Assembly (NCBI RefSeq): GCF_964204645.1 | Contig: NC_134027.1 | Coordinates: forward strand, 19,768,485 to 19,828,484 | Reading direction: 5' to 3' | Source: Tubulanus polymorphus | Lineage: Eukaryota > Nemertea > Palaeonemertea > Tubulaniformes > Tubulanidae | DNA: 60,000 bases | Shown here: piece after piece, positions 40,136 to 50,028 of the stretch | How the letters are laid out: every line of letters begins with the position of its first letter | Numbering within the stretch: the first letter of the stretch is position 1 | Made by a program: the position numbers and the translations under genes | The notes under the pieces: model-generated | What the model was told of the DNA's origin: nothing | The model's database searches: none | Seen by the model: the letters and a program-made list of their open reading frames with translations, nothing else

Positions 40136-40840
40136 AGCTGTTTATACTAGAACATGATTCTATTTGAACCTATATACATTTCATGTAATGAACGATTGAA
40201 TAAATCTATAAATTCACAGCTGTTACTATGACGCCGAGACATATGAATCATTATTGCAAACGTGTAGAGAACACTCTAGAACCGGAACCAGATGACGTGG
40301 CAAGAAATGAACAGACGCTGTAACATTACGCTCAGGATATTCTATCTCTCAAAACGAAATTAGGAGTTTATAGTTTACAATTCTAAATCTAAATGTAAGT
40401 ACTGTTTTTTGTAGTTATTGGGGCTATTAAATATGAAACCTTTAGATATATTTAAGTGTATTTAGTATATCTTTTAGATGGCTAGAGTTGCCGCTAATAT
40501 CTTTTAGATTAATAAAACGTCATACGCATCAAAAAGCGATAGAGAAACTCAAGATACTCTTTCTGACTGAGGAATCAACAGCAATGGATATCGAACCAAT
40601 AGAATCGCCAAAAGATCGACGAAGAAACTATATAAGAATTTCAAAAACATTAAGACTCCAATGATTAAGTTTAACATTTGTTGATATAGTTAAATATTTA
40701 CCGGCAATTGAAAAAATGTTTGTAAATATAAATTTTATATAAAGAAATCAAATGATGTATTGGATGAAACGACCGAACATACTTGTATAATGTATTGTGT
40801 AAATCTGTTTGGTGAATTTTTATGTTCAGTCGTTTCTATT
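40136..40840. other. Subterminal non-coding region of element 2
   Basis: About 700 bp with no supported ORF, AT-rich, unlike element 1. A short frame from 40584 is too short and isolated to call. Confidence 0.5.
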
Positions 40841-41300
40841 ATGATTAGCGCATGCGCATTAAGCAAAACCGGCCATAAATGGCCGCATGTGACTGACACA
40901 TGTAACGCATGTGACGCGGACATGAACGCGTTTGAATTTTCTATGTTCAGTTGTTTCTATTTTACAGAATGAATATATAATTATGATTAGCGCATGCGCA
41001 TTAAGCAAAAGCGCGCATAAATGGCCGCATGTGACGCATGTAACGCATGTGACGAGGACATGAATGCGTTTGAATTTTCTATGTTCAGTTGTTTCTATTT
41101 TACAGAATTTATAGAATGAATATATAATTATGATTAACGCATGCGCATTGATCAAAACCGGCCATAAATGGCCGCATGTAACGCATGTGTTGTTTCTATT
41201 TTACAGAATTTATAGAATGAATATATAATTATGATTAACGCATGCGCATTAAGATAAAGCGCGCCTGTATGTCCGCATGTGACGCGGGTATTGTAACTGG
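40841..41300. repeat. Tandem repeat of 101-147 bp with CG-rich cores
   Basis: Four units starting ATGATTARCGCATGCGCATT at 40841, 40983, 41130 and 41231. Each has a GGCCATAAATGGCC palindrome or variant, and ACGCATGTGACGC-type stretches, embedded in AT-rich sequence. Non-coding; it could be a replication or binding-site array. Confidence 0.8.
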
Positions 41301-41431
41301 TATGATTTAGATATCAAGGAATCGAAACAACTTATCAAAAGGAGCGAGGAATGAAAAAGGATGACGTTGGTCGAAGAAATGGAAGAGGATTCTAAAATAA
41401 TAACCAATTTAGTAAAAAATACATATAATGA

Positions 41432-42097
41432 ATGGAACCAGAACAACCACAAATTATCAATATTACAAATAACACTAGTGTTATAAATATATACTACAAG
41501 AAGTGTTCTAAATGTGAATTAGATAAACCATTTACAGAATTTAGTAAGCGTAAGATTAGCAAAGATGGTTTTCAATATTGCTGTAAAACTTGTACTAAAC
41601 TATATACCAAACAATATCGAGAAGATAATATAGAACATTATAATTATTATATGGCAGAAAATATGAGAGAAAGATATCAAACAGATCTTAATTTTAGATT
41701 GAAACAATGCTTAAGATCTAGATTAACACAATTATTCAACAAAGAAACACATTCAGAAACACTATCTAATCTATTGGGTTGTTCAGATGAATTTCTCAAA
41801 TCATGGATTATATTTCAATTCGATGATAAAATGAATATAGATAATTATGGGGATTATTACCATATTGATCATGTGTTACCGATATCTAAATTTAACATGA
41901 ATGATGAATACAATAAAAAACTTATTTGGGGTTGGAAAAATTTAAGGCCTTTAGAAAAGAAAGAAAATCTAATCAAATCTAATAAACTAGATTTACAGTT
42001 ATATTTAGAACAGTTAACAAAGGCAAAGAAATTTATTGATCAATGGAACAATGATCCAAATAATGAACAATACGTTGAGTCTTTAATGAGTGGTTAA
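41432..42097 (+). CDS. HNH homing-type endonuclease
   Basis: 221 residues, intact. N-terminal zinc-binding segment with C25/C28 and C50-C54 (CSKCELDKPFTEFSKRK, CCKTCTK). HNH core HIDHVLP at about residues 144-150, then WGWKNLRPLEKKENL. This form is known from giant-virus and phage free-standing homing endonucleases. It has no counterpart in element 1 and lies just inside the left end of element 2. It cuts DNA, probably to spread itself or to influence related genomes. No clear start motif upstream. Confidence 0.82.
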   Translation: MEPEQPQIINITNNTSVINIYYKKCSKCELDKPFTEFSKRKISKDGFQYCCKTCTKLYTKQYREDNIEHYNYYMAENMRERYQTDLNFRLKQCLRSRLTQLFNKETHSETLSNLLGCSDEFLKSWIIFQFDDKMNIDNYGDYYHIDHVLPISKFNMNDEYNKKLIWGWKNLRPLEKKENLIKSNKLDLQLYLEQLTKAKKFIDQWNNDPNNEQYVESLMSG

Positions 42098-42344
42098 AGA
42101 ATAATAGATTTTAAATAAAAAGTATTAAAAATTACATATCTTCAACTAGCTAGTGAATTCTATTATATTTTTAATATTTTCTTTTCAAAAAAGAATACTT
42201 TATATCACAAATAAAAAATACTAAAAAAACAATAACTAATACTAAAATTCTTTACCTTTAACTAACTAGTATTAACCCAAAGAGATACTAGTATCATTTG
42301 AAGAATACTTATAATATTTTTTTTGCTTTTTTTCTCTAATATAA

Positions 42345-42800
42345 ATGTCAAAGAAATCTAATAAGAATAGTATTGATATTGAAAAGACATTAGATGATTT
42401 GGGTATAAGTGATAATAAAGATACAGTTGTAACTAATTGTGCTCAAGTTAATTGTAATATAGATTTTGAATACTATTTTTATTGTAAGCATCATCTTGAA
42501 TTATTAATTGCTGGCGGGAAATCTAACTTTATCTGATATTGATTCAAATGATAATCCATATGATTCTTCTAATGCTGGAAGTAATTATAAATTATATATT
42601 ACAAATGGATTAGTAACAGTTATTATATTATCCGGTGTAATATATAAATCAAAATTCAAATCTGATGATAAAGATGATTCCAATGACAATAAACCTTTTA
42701 TACCAGATCTGATAATGAAAATGGTAATGGTGCCGTATGGCACCCACACGGTGATATAAAATATGGTGAATTAAAATCATGGTTACAAAATCAACCAACA
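42345..42800 (+). pseudogene. Remnant of the 201-residue gene, the membrane gene and the integrase start
   Basis: Begins with a start motif (TTTTTTTCTCTAATATAAATG) and 63 codons homologous to 24421-25026 (EKTLDDLGI; YYFYCKHHLELLIAGGK). Short pieces matching the end of that gene and of the membrane protein gene follow, then run into integrase N-terminal coding near 42760. Two or more deletions collapsed three genes. Confidence 0.65.
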
Positions 42801-43733
42801 TATCAAATACACAAGAAAATGGATAAAACTTATTTAACAAAAAAAGTTATGGTTTCATATATCGATCAACAATGGCAAGCTGATTTAATTGACATGAAGA
42901 ACTTAGAAGAATACAACAAAGGATATTTCTGGATATTGAATGTTATAGACATATTCAGTAGATACGCATGGTCAATTCCAATCAAAAATAAAACTGGAAT
43001 AGAAGTAACAAATGCTTTTAAATCAATATTTAAAGAAGCTATTCCAGATAAGATACAATTTGATGAAGGTGAGGAATTTTATAACAAACATTTTAAAAAA
43101 CTATTATCTGATAACGATGTAGATAATTTTTCAACACACTCAGATAAAAAAGCATCTATTATAGAAAGATTTAATAAAACATTGAAAACTAGAATGTGGA
43201 AATATTTTACTGCTAATGACACATATAAATATATCGATGTATTAGATGATTTAGTGAAAGGTTATAATAATTGTAAACATAGTTCTATAAATATGAAACC
43301 TATACAAGCTAGAAAAGAAGATAATTCAGAAATAGTATGGAATAATTTATATGGAGCATTTGTTACACATGATTTCGGTGAACCTAAATTTAAAATTGGA
43401 CAACACGTAAGAATATCTAAATATAGAAAAACCTTTTATAAAGGTTATACCCCAAATTCTACAGAAGAAATATTTAAGATTAAAAAGATAATATTAACTA
43501 AACCATTTGTTTATAAATTAGAAGATCTAAAAGATGAAGAAATATTAGGCTATTTCTATGAACAAGAATTATCACTTGTACCAAACCCAGATGAAATAGA
43601 ATACAAAATAGAAAAAGTATTGAAAACAAAAACTCTTAAAGGAAAAAAGTATTCTTTGGTGAAATATAAAGGATATGATGATAAATTTAATGAATGGATT
43701 TTATCTAGTAAAATTAAAAGAATAAATGAATAA
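42801..43733 (+). CDS. Integrase (rve) with chromodomain, copy 2
   Basis: 304 residues from the ATG at 42819, one frame through catalytic core and chromodomain. Core: QQWQADLIDM, QFDEGEEF, IIERFNKTLK (D, D, E). A C-terminal YKIEKVLKTKT ... YSLVKYKGY chromodomain follows. The N-terminal roughly 75 residues present in element 1 are missing because of the upstream deletion. Stop overlaps the ATPase start. Plus strand, opposite to element 1. Confidence 0.82.
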   Translation, partial: YQIHKKMDKTYLTKKVMVSYIDQQWQADLIDMKNLEEYNKGYFWILNVIDIFSRYAWSIPIKNKTGIEVTNAFKSIFKEAIPDKIQFDEGEEFYNKHFKKLLSDNDVDNFSTHSDKKASIIERFNKTLKTRMWKYFTANDTYKYIDVLDDLVKGYNNCKHSSINMKPIQARKEDNSEIVWNNLYGAFVTHDFGEPKFKIGQHVRISKYRKTFYKGYTPNSTEEIFKIKKIILTKPFVYKLEDLKDEEILGYFYEQELSLVPNPDEIEYKIEKVLKTKTLKGKKYSLVKYKGYDDKFNEWILSSKIKRINE

Positions 43734-44337
43734 AGATTTATTTATATTTGAACCGCATAATATGTTAGTTACTGGTGTAACCAATTGTGGTAAAACACAT
43801 TTCATATTAGATTTGTTATAAACTATTTATAAGAATCATTTTGATAATATAATATTATTCTGTCCTACTTATGAAATGAATAAAACATATAATAGAGATA
43901 TAGTTAAGATGAAAAAGTTTATTATATTAAATCCTAAAACAGTAAAAGAAAATTTAGATAATTGTATAAAAATAGCAATTCATACTTATAAAGGATCAAA
44001 TACATTAATCATTGTAGATGATTGCGCAAATTTACATGATTCAAAAGTTAGAGAAAGTGAGTTATGTTATTTAGCTTTCTCTGGGAGACATTTTGGGATA
44101 ACAACATGGGTTTTAAATCAAAAATATAATTCAATTGTTAAAGACTTTAGGGAGAATATAAGATTTCTAGTTTTATTTTATAACAAAGATAGAAAATCTA
44201 TGCAACAATCATTGGAAGAAAATCAAATTATACCTACTGAATTACATGATGAATATATGAATAAATTAAAGAATAATAAAGGTTCAAAATTATTACTGAG
44301 ACTACAATTTCCCTATGAATATAAATTTATAAAATAA
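43726..44337 (+). pseudogene. Packaging ATPase, copy 2, early stop
   Basis: Starts MNKDLFIFEPHNMLV with Walker A GVTNCGKT intact. TAA at 43819-43821 (codon 32) interrupts it. The remainder, including the DDCANLHDSK Walker B region and SGRHFGITTWVLNQ, is open to 44337 and very close to element 1. Overlaps the integrase stop by 8 bp. Confidence 0.85.
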
Positions 44338-44359
44338 CTATTTGTATACCTATGTATTA

Positions 44360-44440
44360 GATACCCTAATACCTGATACCCTATTAGATACCCTAATACC
44401 TGATACCCTAATACCTGATACCCTATTAGATACCTTAAAT
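44360..44440. repeat. Telomere-like minisatellite between convergent gene blocks
   Basis: Alternating units GATACCCTAATACCT (15 bp) and GATACCCTATTA (12 bp), about six in total. It sits exactly where the plus-strand and minus-strand halves of element 2 meet. Confidence 0.8.
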
Positions 44441-44507
44441 ACTTAAAACCCCCTTTTTTATTTACTATTATTTTATACGATTTTCAACCTTTATTATTAT
44501 TTGAGTG

Positions 44508-45344
44508 TTAGATAATAAATTTCTGAATCACTTTCACTATCAGACCCCCTAACAATTTATTCAAATTCTCTACCGTATCTTCTTCTAATTCTTTATTATT
44601 TTTATACTTATTCTTCACCTTTTTTACCGAATCATCAATAGTTGTTTCATTGTTATTCTTATTCATCCAATCAAATTTATCTTTATTATCAATGCGCTTT
44701 CCTGTATTTTCATTATTATCTTTATTAGTGTTTGCTCCTAATATTTCATTTACAGTGTTTGATCCTAATATTTCATTAGCATCAGTTAAATCTAATTCAT
44801 TTTTATTAGGTGTTTGTTGCTAATAAAAAATCTTCATATAATTCTTTACCATTTACTTTTTTATTTGAAACAAACTTTGTAACATATCTAAATGGGTGTT
44901 CTATAAATTCTTTTAAACCAACACGTTCTATAACATTAGTAATATGTGAATTTGTATTCATATGTTTATTCCAATTTGATGGAGCGTTTGAAAATTCACC
45001 TTTACAATAATCACAATAATTTCTATTTTTACTAACATTGATATTATTGCATTATTATATGTAGAAGGTATTACATTATTAGATGTAGTAGGTATTACAT
45101 TATAAGATGTAGTAGGAATTACATTAATAGATGTAGTAGGTATTACATTATTATCAATTACATTACTTAAATTATCAACAACACCACTTTTATTATTATC
45201 GATTTCTATTAGTTTAGTTTTATAAATTTTGAAAATAGGATCAAATATCAAAGCTATATTACAAGGTATTACATAACATAAACCATCATTATTTTCATGT
45301 GTATCGATGTATGGAATATGTTTATATACTTTACCTCCTTCCAT
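44508..45344 (-). pseudogene. Zinc-finger protein with NVIPTTS repeats, frameshifted
   Basis: Starts at 45344 (MEGGKVYKHIPYID). A block of four NVIPTTS-type octapeptides is encoded by a 24-bp tandem repeat (about 45050-45160). A frame change near 45040 leads to a C2H2 finger (YCDYCKGEF...H...H), and another near 44815 leads to an acidic/Lys-rich tail ending at 44508. No counterpart in element 1. Function unknown. Confidence 0.55.
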
Positions 45345-45376
45345 TTATATAATAAATATTTATTAAAGTTAAAATT

Positions 45377-46623
45377 TTAATACATAACACTATCTAATTG
45401 TGAATTTAAAATATTTAATTGTGCGTCAGATATAATATAAATATGCATTTTAAAACTTAGACTTCCTTTTTTCTTTGTCATGAATAATTGTATTCCATCT
45501 TTAGTATTTTGTAGTTTTTTCCAGAACCATGTAGTGAATAATCCTCTGTTGTTCTAAAATCTAACCATAATGCATATTTATTACCGGTATAATAATCAAT
45601 TTGATTAATATTACAATTTTCAGATGATTTTAATTTTTCATTCATAAAATGTTTTCTAATTTCTGGCCATTGATCAATCATTCTCATTCCTTGACAAAAT
45701 ATTTTATTTGCTATTCCTTCAATAGTTATTTCTACTTTTGTTATTTCAGGATTATAATACTTATCAACCTGTATTGCACCATTAGAATATGTTGCAATTG
45801 TGAAAAATAATAATATGCCTTTAATAGATCTTCTTGGGAAGTTAATATTCTCATTAATAATTTCATCATTTGCATTAATAGTTACAGTTTTAAATTTATC
45901 AATATAATCATATAATAATGAAAATCCTTGATTGTATTGAGTTTGAATTATACTTGAAATATTTTCATCAGTTACTGTATCATATTCTAAACATATATTC
46001 GATAAATTATAACTCATATCTTTAACAACGCTAGATAATACAATTTCATTTACAGGAGCAAATGTTATCTCGAATATAACGTCTTCTTGAATTGCGTATT
46101 TATATAAAGGTGCATTATTATTTATCAATTCAAAGTCTAATGGAATTTTATATTTGCTTCCATAAATCTTTTTTATCAAATTATCTGCGGTACGAGTTAC
46201 TATTGCGTCATTAGCTCCTGATCTTAATTTATTTTGGTTTTCTGATTGAATGCCTTGAAATATCATATTATTTCTATTTTCTTTAGTTAACCATAAATCT
46301 TTATAATGCATAAATAAATTATAATCATCTAATGAGAAAACTGTTTCTGGACCAATCTTTATTGTTAACTTTTTAATCAAATATCTTCCAACATTATCAA
46401 CAGCATAATTATTATTATTACCGATTACTTTTATATCGGCTGATAAATAAATACTATTTGGAACATAAAAAGTATTTTGTGTTAATCGAGGTATTCTAAC
46501 ATATAAAGTTTCATCAGGATTAATATTAGAAGGGTTATGAGTAATTATATGATGTGATCTTTCTGCTTTACTAGCATTAGATATTCTATGATTCTTAGAA
46601 GGATTGATATAACTCCCACTCAT
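45377..46623 (-). pseudogene. Major capsid protein, copy 2, frameshifted C-terminus
   Basis: 381 residues open from 46623 to 45478, nearly identical to 26961-28208, including the start motif and the LDFELINNNAPLYKYA segment. Near 45520 one base is lost in the GSGK region. The true C-terminal coding continues in another frame to a TAA at 45377-45379. A TIR-independent close paralogue, so gene exchange between copies is possible. Confidence 0.82.
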
Positions 46624-46663
46624 TTATTTAACAAAAAAATTAATTATTTATTTTTTATCATGG

Positions 46664-47823
46664 TTACTTGATATTTTTTGATATCATATTTACTAACCCA
46701 AAAATTATAGCACTTACAACTGTAATTAAAAATAAAATAATATGTTCAGCAGCAAAGTTAAGAATATTCCCAGCAGATTTCAATATAAAACCAACAATTG
46801 ATGCAATAACTCCTGGTAATGCTGCAGCAGATTTTTTAGATAGTTCCCATAAATATTTTGCTAATTTTTTCAAACCATCCTTAACTTTATCTTGTATAGA
46901 ATTATTATTATCTGGGGGTTTATCCGGTTTATTGATTGTAGATTTTAAAGCATTTGATATTGCTAAACCTATTGTTGTGAATAACATAGTTACAGCTGTT
47001 AGAATTGAAAGAATTGTTATTCCTTCTAACTTAAATAATAATCTTATTCTATCTTTCAATGATAGATTAGAATCTGATTTTATTATTAAATCTTTAAAAA
47101 TAACTTTTAATTTTTTAGTATGATTAAGATCATATGATTATAATAATATATCTCTTTCTTCTTTTTGTAATTTTATGTTCTATTCTAAATCATCTATTTC
47201 TTTTTCTAAAGCTAACTTTCTGCTTTCATAATCAGGTTCATCTCTATTTAATTCTAATTGTTCTAATTTTTCATTTGCCATAGCTAATTCTTTTTCTAAC
47301 ATGGCTATTTTAGAAAATCTCATATTAATATTAGCATTTACATCAGCTGATTCTTGAATACCTTTAATTTCTTTACGTGATTGTTCAGGAAATGCTTCCA
47401 ATTCATCATCAGTTAATTTAAGAAGTCCTTTTTTAGTAAAGATTGTATTCGATTTATTCCAGTACTATTCATCTCTTCTTCTGAATCTCTTAATCTATCA
47501 ATTTGTTCTTCTAATACTAATTGTAATTGACTTGAATCATTATCAATTGGTTGAGTGTCTCTTCTCGATGTTTCTGGTGTTGAAGATCTTAATCTATCTG
47601 ATCGATCTCCATATTCTTCCATTTCTGGATCAAAATCAGTAGGATTTGGATTTGGATTTTTAAATGGTGAATATTTGTTAATATCAATTTTAGGAATTGG
47701 TTCTTCTTCATTTATTCTATCGATTGCATTCCATATAATTCTGAGAAATTCTGTGCCACCTTTTGAATGTTCAATTGTAGATCTTGCTAACATTACAGGT
47801 TCATACATATTTTCTTGACCCAT
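46664..47823 (-). pseudogene. Coiled-coil/hydrophobic-tail protein, copy 2, fragmented
   Basis: Three blocks in different frames: 47823-47413 (N-terminal, starts MGQENMYEP, divergent from element 1), 47401-47180 (coiled coil) and 47059-46664 (hydrophobic C-terminus, nearly identical to element 1, with KKSAAALPGVIASIVGFIL). The N-terminal half is a different sequence type from the element 1 homologue, while the C-terminal half is conserved. Confidence 0.65.
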
Positions 47824-47872
47824 TCTAGATAATTGAATTGATACATTTTTGTTATTTAATTCAACATTATAT

Positions 47873-48250
47873 CATATCCATATTATTTCATATTTCTTCT
47901 GTTCATTACTCGGGGTATAATAAATAATCTGATAATTTAGGTTTGTATAGATGTAATTTTTCTTTATTTGTTACCGCGTTATATAAACTCATTGCATCAT
48001 CAACTGATTGAAAATCTCTATGTGAAATATTCTGATAAGTTAATTCTTTATTGATGTAATCCATATAATTTTGTCTCTTTTCTCTATATTCTTCTGCAGC
48101 TTTATTGTATTCCTCTGATGCTAAGTTATGTCTTTTTTGTTCTGATAATGAACCATTTTCATCAATTTTCTTGAATAAATAACTACCACCAGTAAATGCC
48201 AAAGCGTTAACAATTGCCGATCCTATAATAGTTACAGCAGCAGAAGCCAT
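47873..48250 (-). pseudogene. Two-span capsid-cluster protein, copy 2, truncated
   Basis: Homologue of 31526-31948. A short insertion near 47925 shifts the frame, and the C-terminal membrane helix is removed by the deletion that also took the acidic, frameshifted-anchor, structural and 94-residue genes. Confidence 0.7.
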
Positions 48251-48274
48251 TTATTTAGTAAAATAATTACGCAT

Positions 48275-48496
48275 TTATATGGGAGGAATATATTTTTGTT
48301 TTTCCAAATAATCAATAGTTAAATTAGATAAAGTAACTGCTAATGTTAATTTTAAGATATCATTTATATCAAATCTATCAACATTAACACTTCCCATTTT
48401 GAATACTTTTTTTAATACCATTGAATAACCAACAGTTCCAACTGAGAGTATTGCGCCATTATATAATCCAGTTATTATCCACTTATTATCACTCAT
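48275..48496 (-). CDS. Conserved 73-residue membrane-associated protein, copy 2
   Basis: Nearly identical to 31974-32195 and intact. It keeps the start motif context and the YIPPI ending. Function unknown. Confidence 0.65.
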   Translation of the reverse strand: MSDNKWIITGLYNGAILSVGTVGYSMVLKKVFKMGSVNVDRFDINDILKLTLAVTLSNLTIDYLEKQKYIPPI

Positions 48497-48853
48497 TTAT
48501 TTATCAAAAAAATTACTATCATCAAAATATTTAGTTAACTTATTTATGATTAAATCAACATTTATTTCATTACTAGTTTCATTTGTATATATTTCAATTA
48601 TTATTTTTTTAATATCATCTATGATAAAATCTTCATCTAATTCATAAAATCTTAAAGATTCTCTAATTAAATTAGTAATCTTTTCTACATTTAAAGTTTC
48701 TTTATTTATTGTTGTTTCATACTCAAATGTTGTTTCATTAGAAAATGTAATATTTTTGATATGCATTATTACATCATTAATATTAAATTTCATTTCTTTC
48801 TCATGTTTAAAATCAAACCCAAAACATATACTCGGTCCAACAGTTATATTCAT
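48497..48853 (-). CDS. Small acidic helical protein, copy 2 (intact)
   Basis: 118 residues; intact version of the gene interrupted at 32218-32552. Starts MNITVGPSICFGFDFK; a Glu/Ile/Lys-rich helical remainder. Ends directly against the start of the 73-residue gene. Unknown family. Confidence 0.6.
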   Translation of the reverse strand: MNITVGPSICFGFDFKHEKEMKFNINDVIMHIKNITFSNETTFEYETTINKETLNVEKITNLIRESLRFYELDEDFIIDDIKKIIIEIYTNETSNEINVDLIINKLTKYFDDSNFFDK

Positions 48854-48872
48854 TTATATATCAAAAAAATTA

Positions 48873-49629
48873 CTCTCTACATCTTATAACTAATTCATAT
48901 ATCACAGGAAAGTTATTCAAATCAATTAAATATCCATTATGATTTCTTATTTATAATTTAAAATTATTAAATTTAGGAATGCAAGGTTTAAAATCACATT
49001 CTGTTAAATTATAATTTATTTGAGTTCCAAATTGTTTAACATTTTTTAATGGTAAAATATTTAGTATACTAGAATTACAAATTGTATCTTTAGTTGCTTC
49101 GAATGTTTTTGTAGGCTCGATTAAATTGCAATAAATATAAAAGTGTGTAAAAGGTATTATATTTGAATTACCATCTACGTTTCCTGTAACAGTATCTGGT
49201 GCAATTCCTAACAGTTTAGCTAATGTTTTTTTTTACCATAAATGCATGTTGACTTTCATCATATACCTTTATTTTAATTTTGTTTGTGCTACCACTTTTT
49301 ATAAATCTAATTAAAAATTTATCATCTTTTCTGATTTTCAACCGTGCTCTACGATTGATTTCTTGAGCTAATGTTTCTAAATTATATAATCCTGGTTTTA
49401 AAATTAGGTGAAACCATTTATTTACATTTATAATATGAATCATAAAAGCATTATCTTCAATAGTTTTATCCGTTATATTATAAAAAGAATTACATAAACT
49501 TATATTTACTAATTTTAAATCTACACAATTTTTATATTTTCTATCTAATTGTACTAGTAAATTATGAGATTTATAATTTGTAAGTTTTCTAGAATCAACA
49601 AATATTCTGTATTCTTTTAATTCTACCAT
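48873..49629 (-). pseudogene. Putative penton-like protein, copy 2, frameshifted
   Basis: Starts MVELKEYRIFVDSRKLT like element 1. The first 137 codons are open (49629-49216). An expanded T-run near 49229 breaks the frame, and homologous coding continues to about 48873, with an extra in-frame stop near 48954. It retains the 11-residue segment missing from element 1. Confidence 0.65.
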
Positions 49630-49646
49630 TTATTTTACATATTTTC

Positions 49647-50000
49647 TTATTCGAAATCTATTTCATGGTGCCCTTTTTCATTCTTACCTTTGTATACGAA
49701 ATAGAAATCACCAGAACATAATTCTTCTAAATCTTCACTTGATAATCTATGAAATCTATCCGGTAAATATGTTCTGAATTTATGTGTATTTCCTTTTAAT
49801 CCTTCATATTCTAAGTGTATAACTAATTTATCTCCATATTTGTTAGTTACTGTATCAATATTTGTAATTAGATATTTCTTATGGATTATTAATTCTGTTA
49901 ACTTTTTGAATTTATAATCGACAGATTTTACATTTGTAGTATCTTTTATTCTATCTAGAAATAATTTGTTGTTCTCACTGTGCGCTTGTTTACTCTCCAT
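49647..50000 (-). CDS. Small OB-fold-like protein, copy 2
   Basis: 117 residues, intact, homologous to 22636-22962 (NKYGDKLVIHLEY, FRTYLPDRFHRLS, VYKGKNEKGHHEI). In element 1 it lies next to the left TIR on the plus strand; here it lies between the penton-like and PolB genes. Relocation within the element is notable. DNA-binding role inferred only. Confidence 0.6.
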   Translation of the reverse strand: MESKQAHSENNKLFLDRIKDTTNVKSVDYKFKKLTELIIHKKYLITNIDTVTNKYGDKLVIHLEYEGLKGNTHKFRTYLPDRFHRLSSEDLEELCSGDFYFVYKGKNEKGHHEIDFE

Positions 50001-50028
50001 TTTATAACATATTTTTATTAAAATTTGA

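Noticed and set aside
40584-40670. Short ORF upstream of the HNH gene
   Set aside because: About 25 codons, no start motif and no homologue.
44360-44440. True chromosome telomere
   Set aside because: Units alternate between 15 and 12 bp, the tract is short, and it lies between genes of an integrated element.
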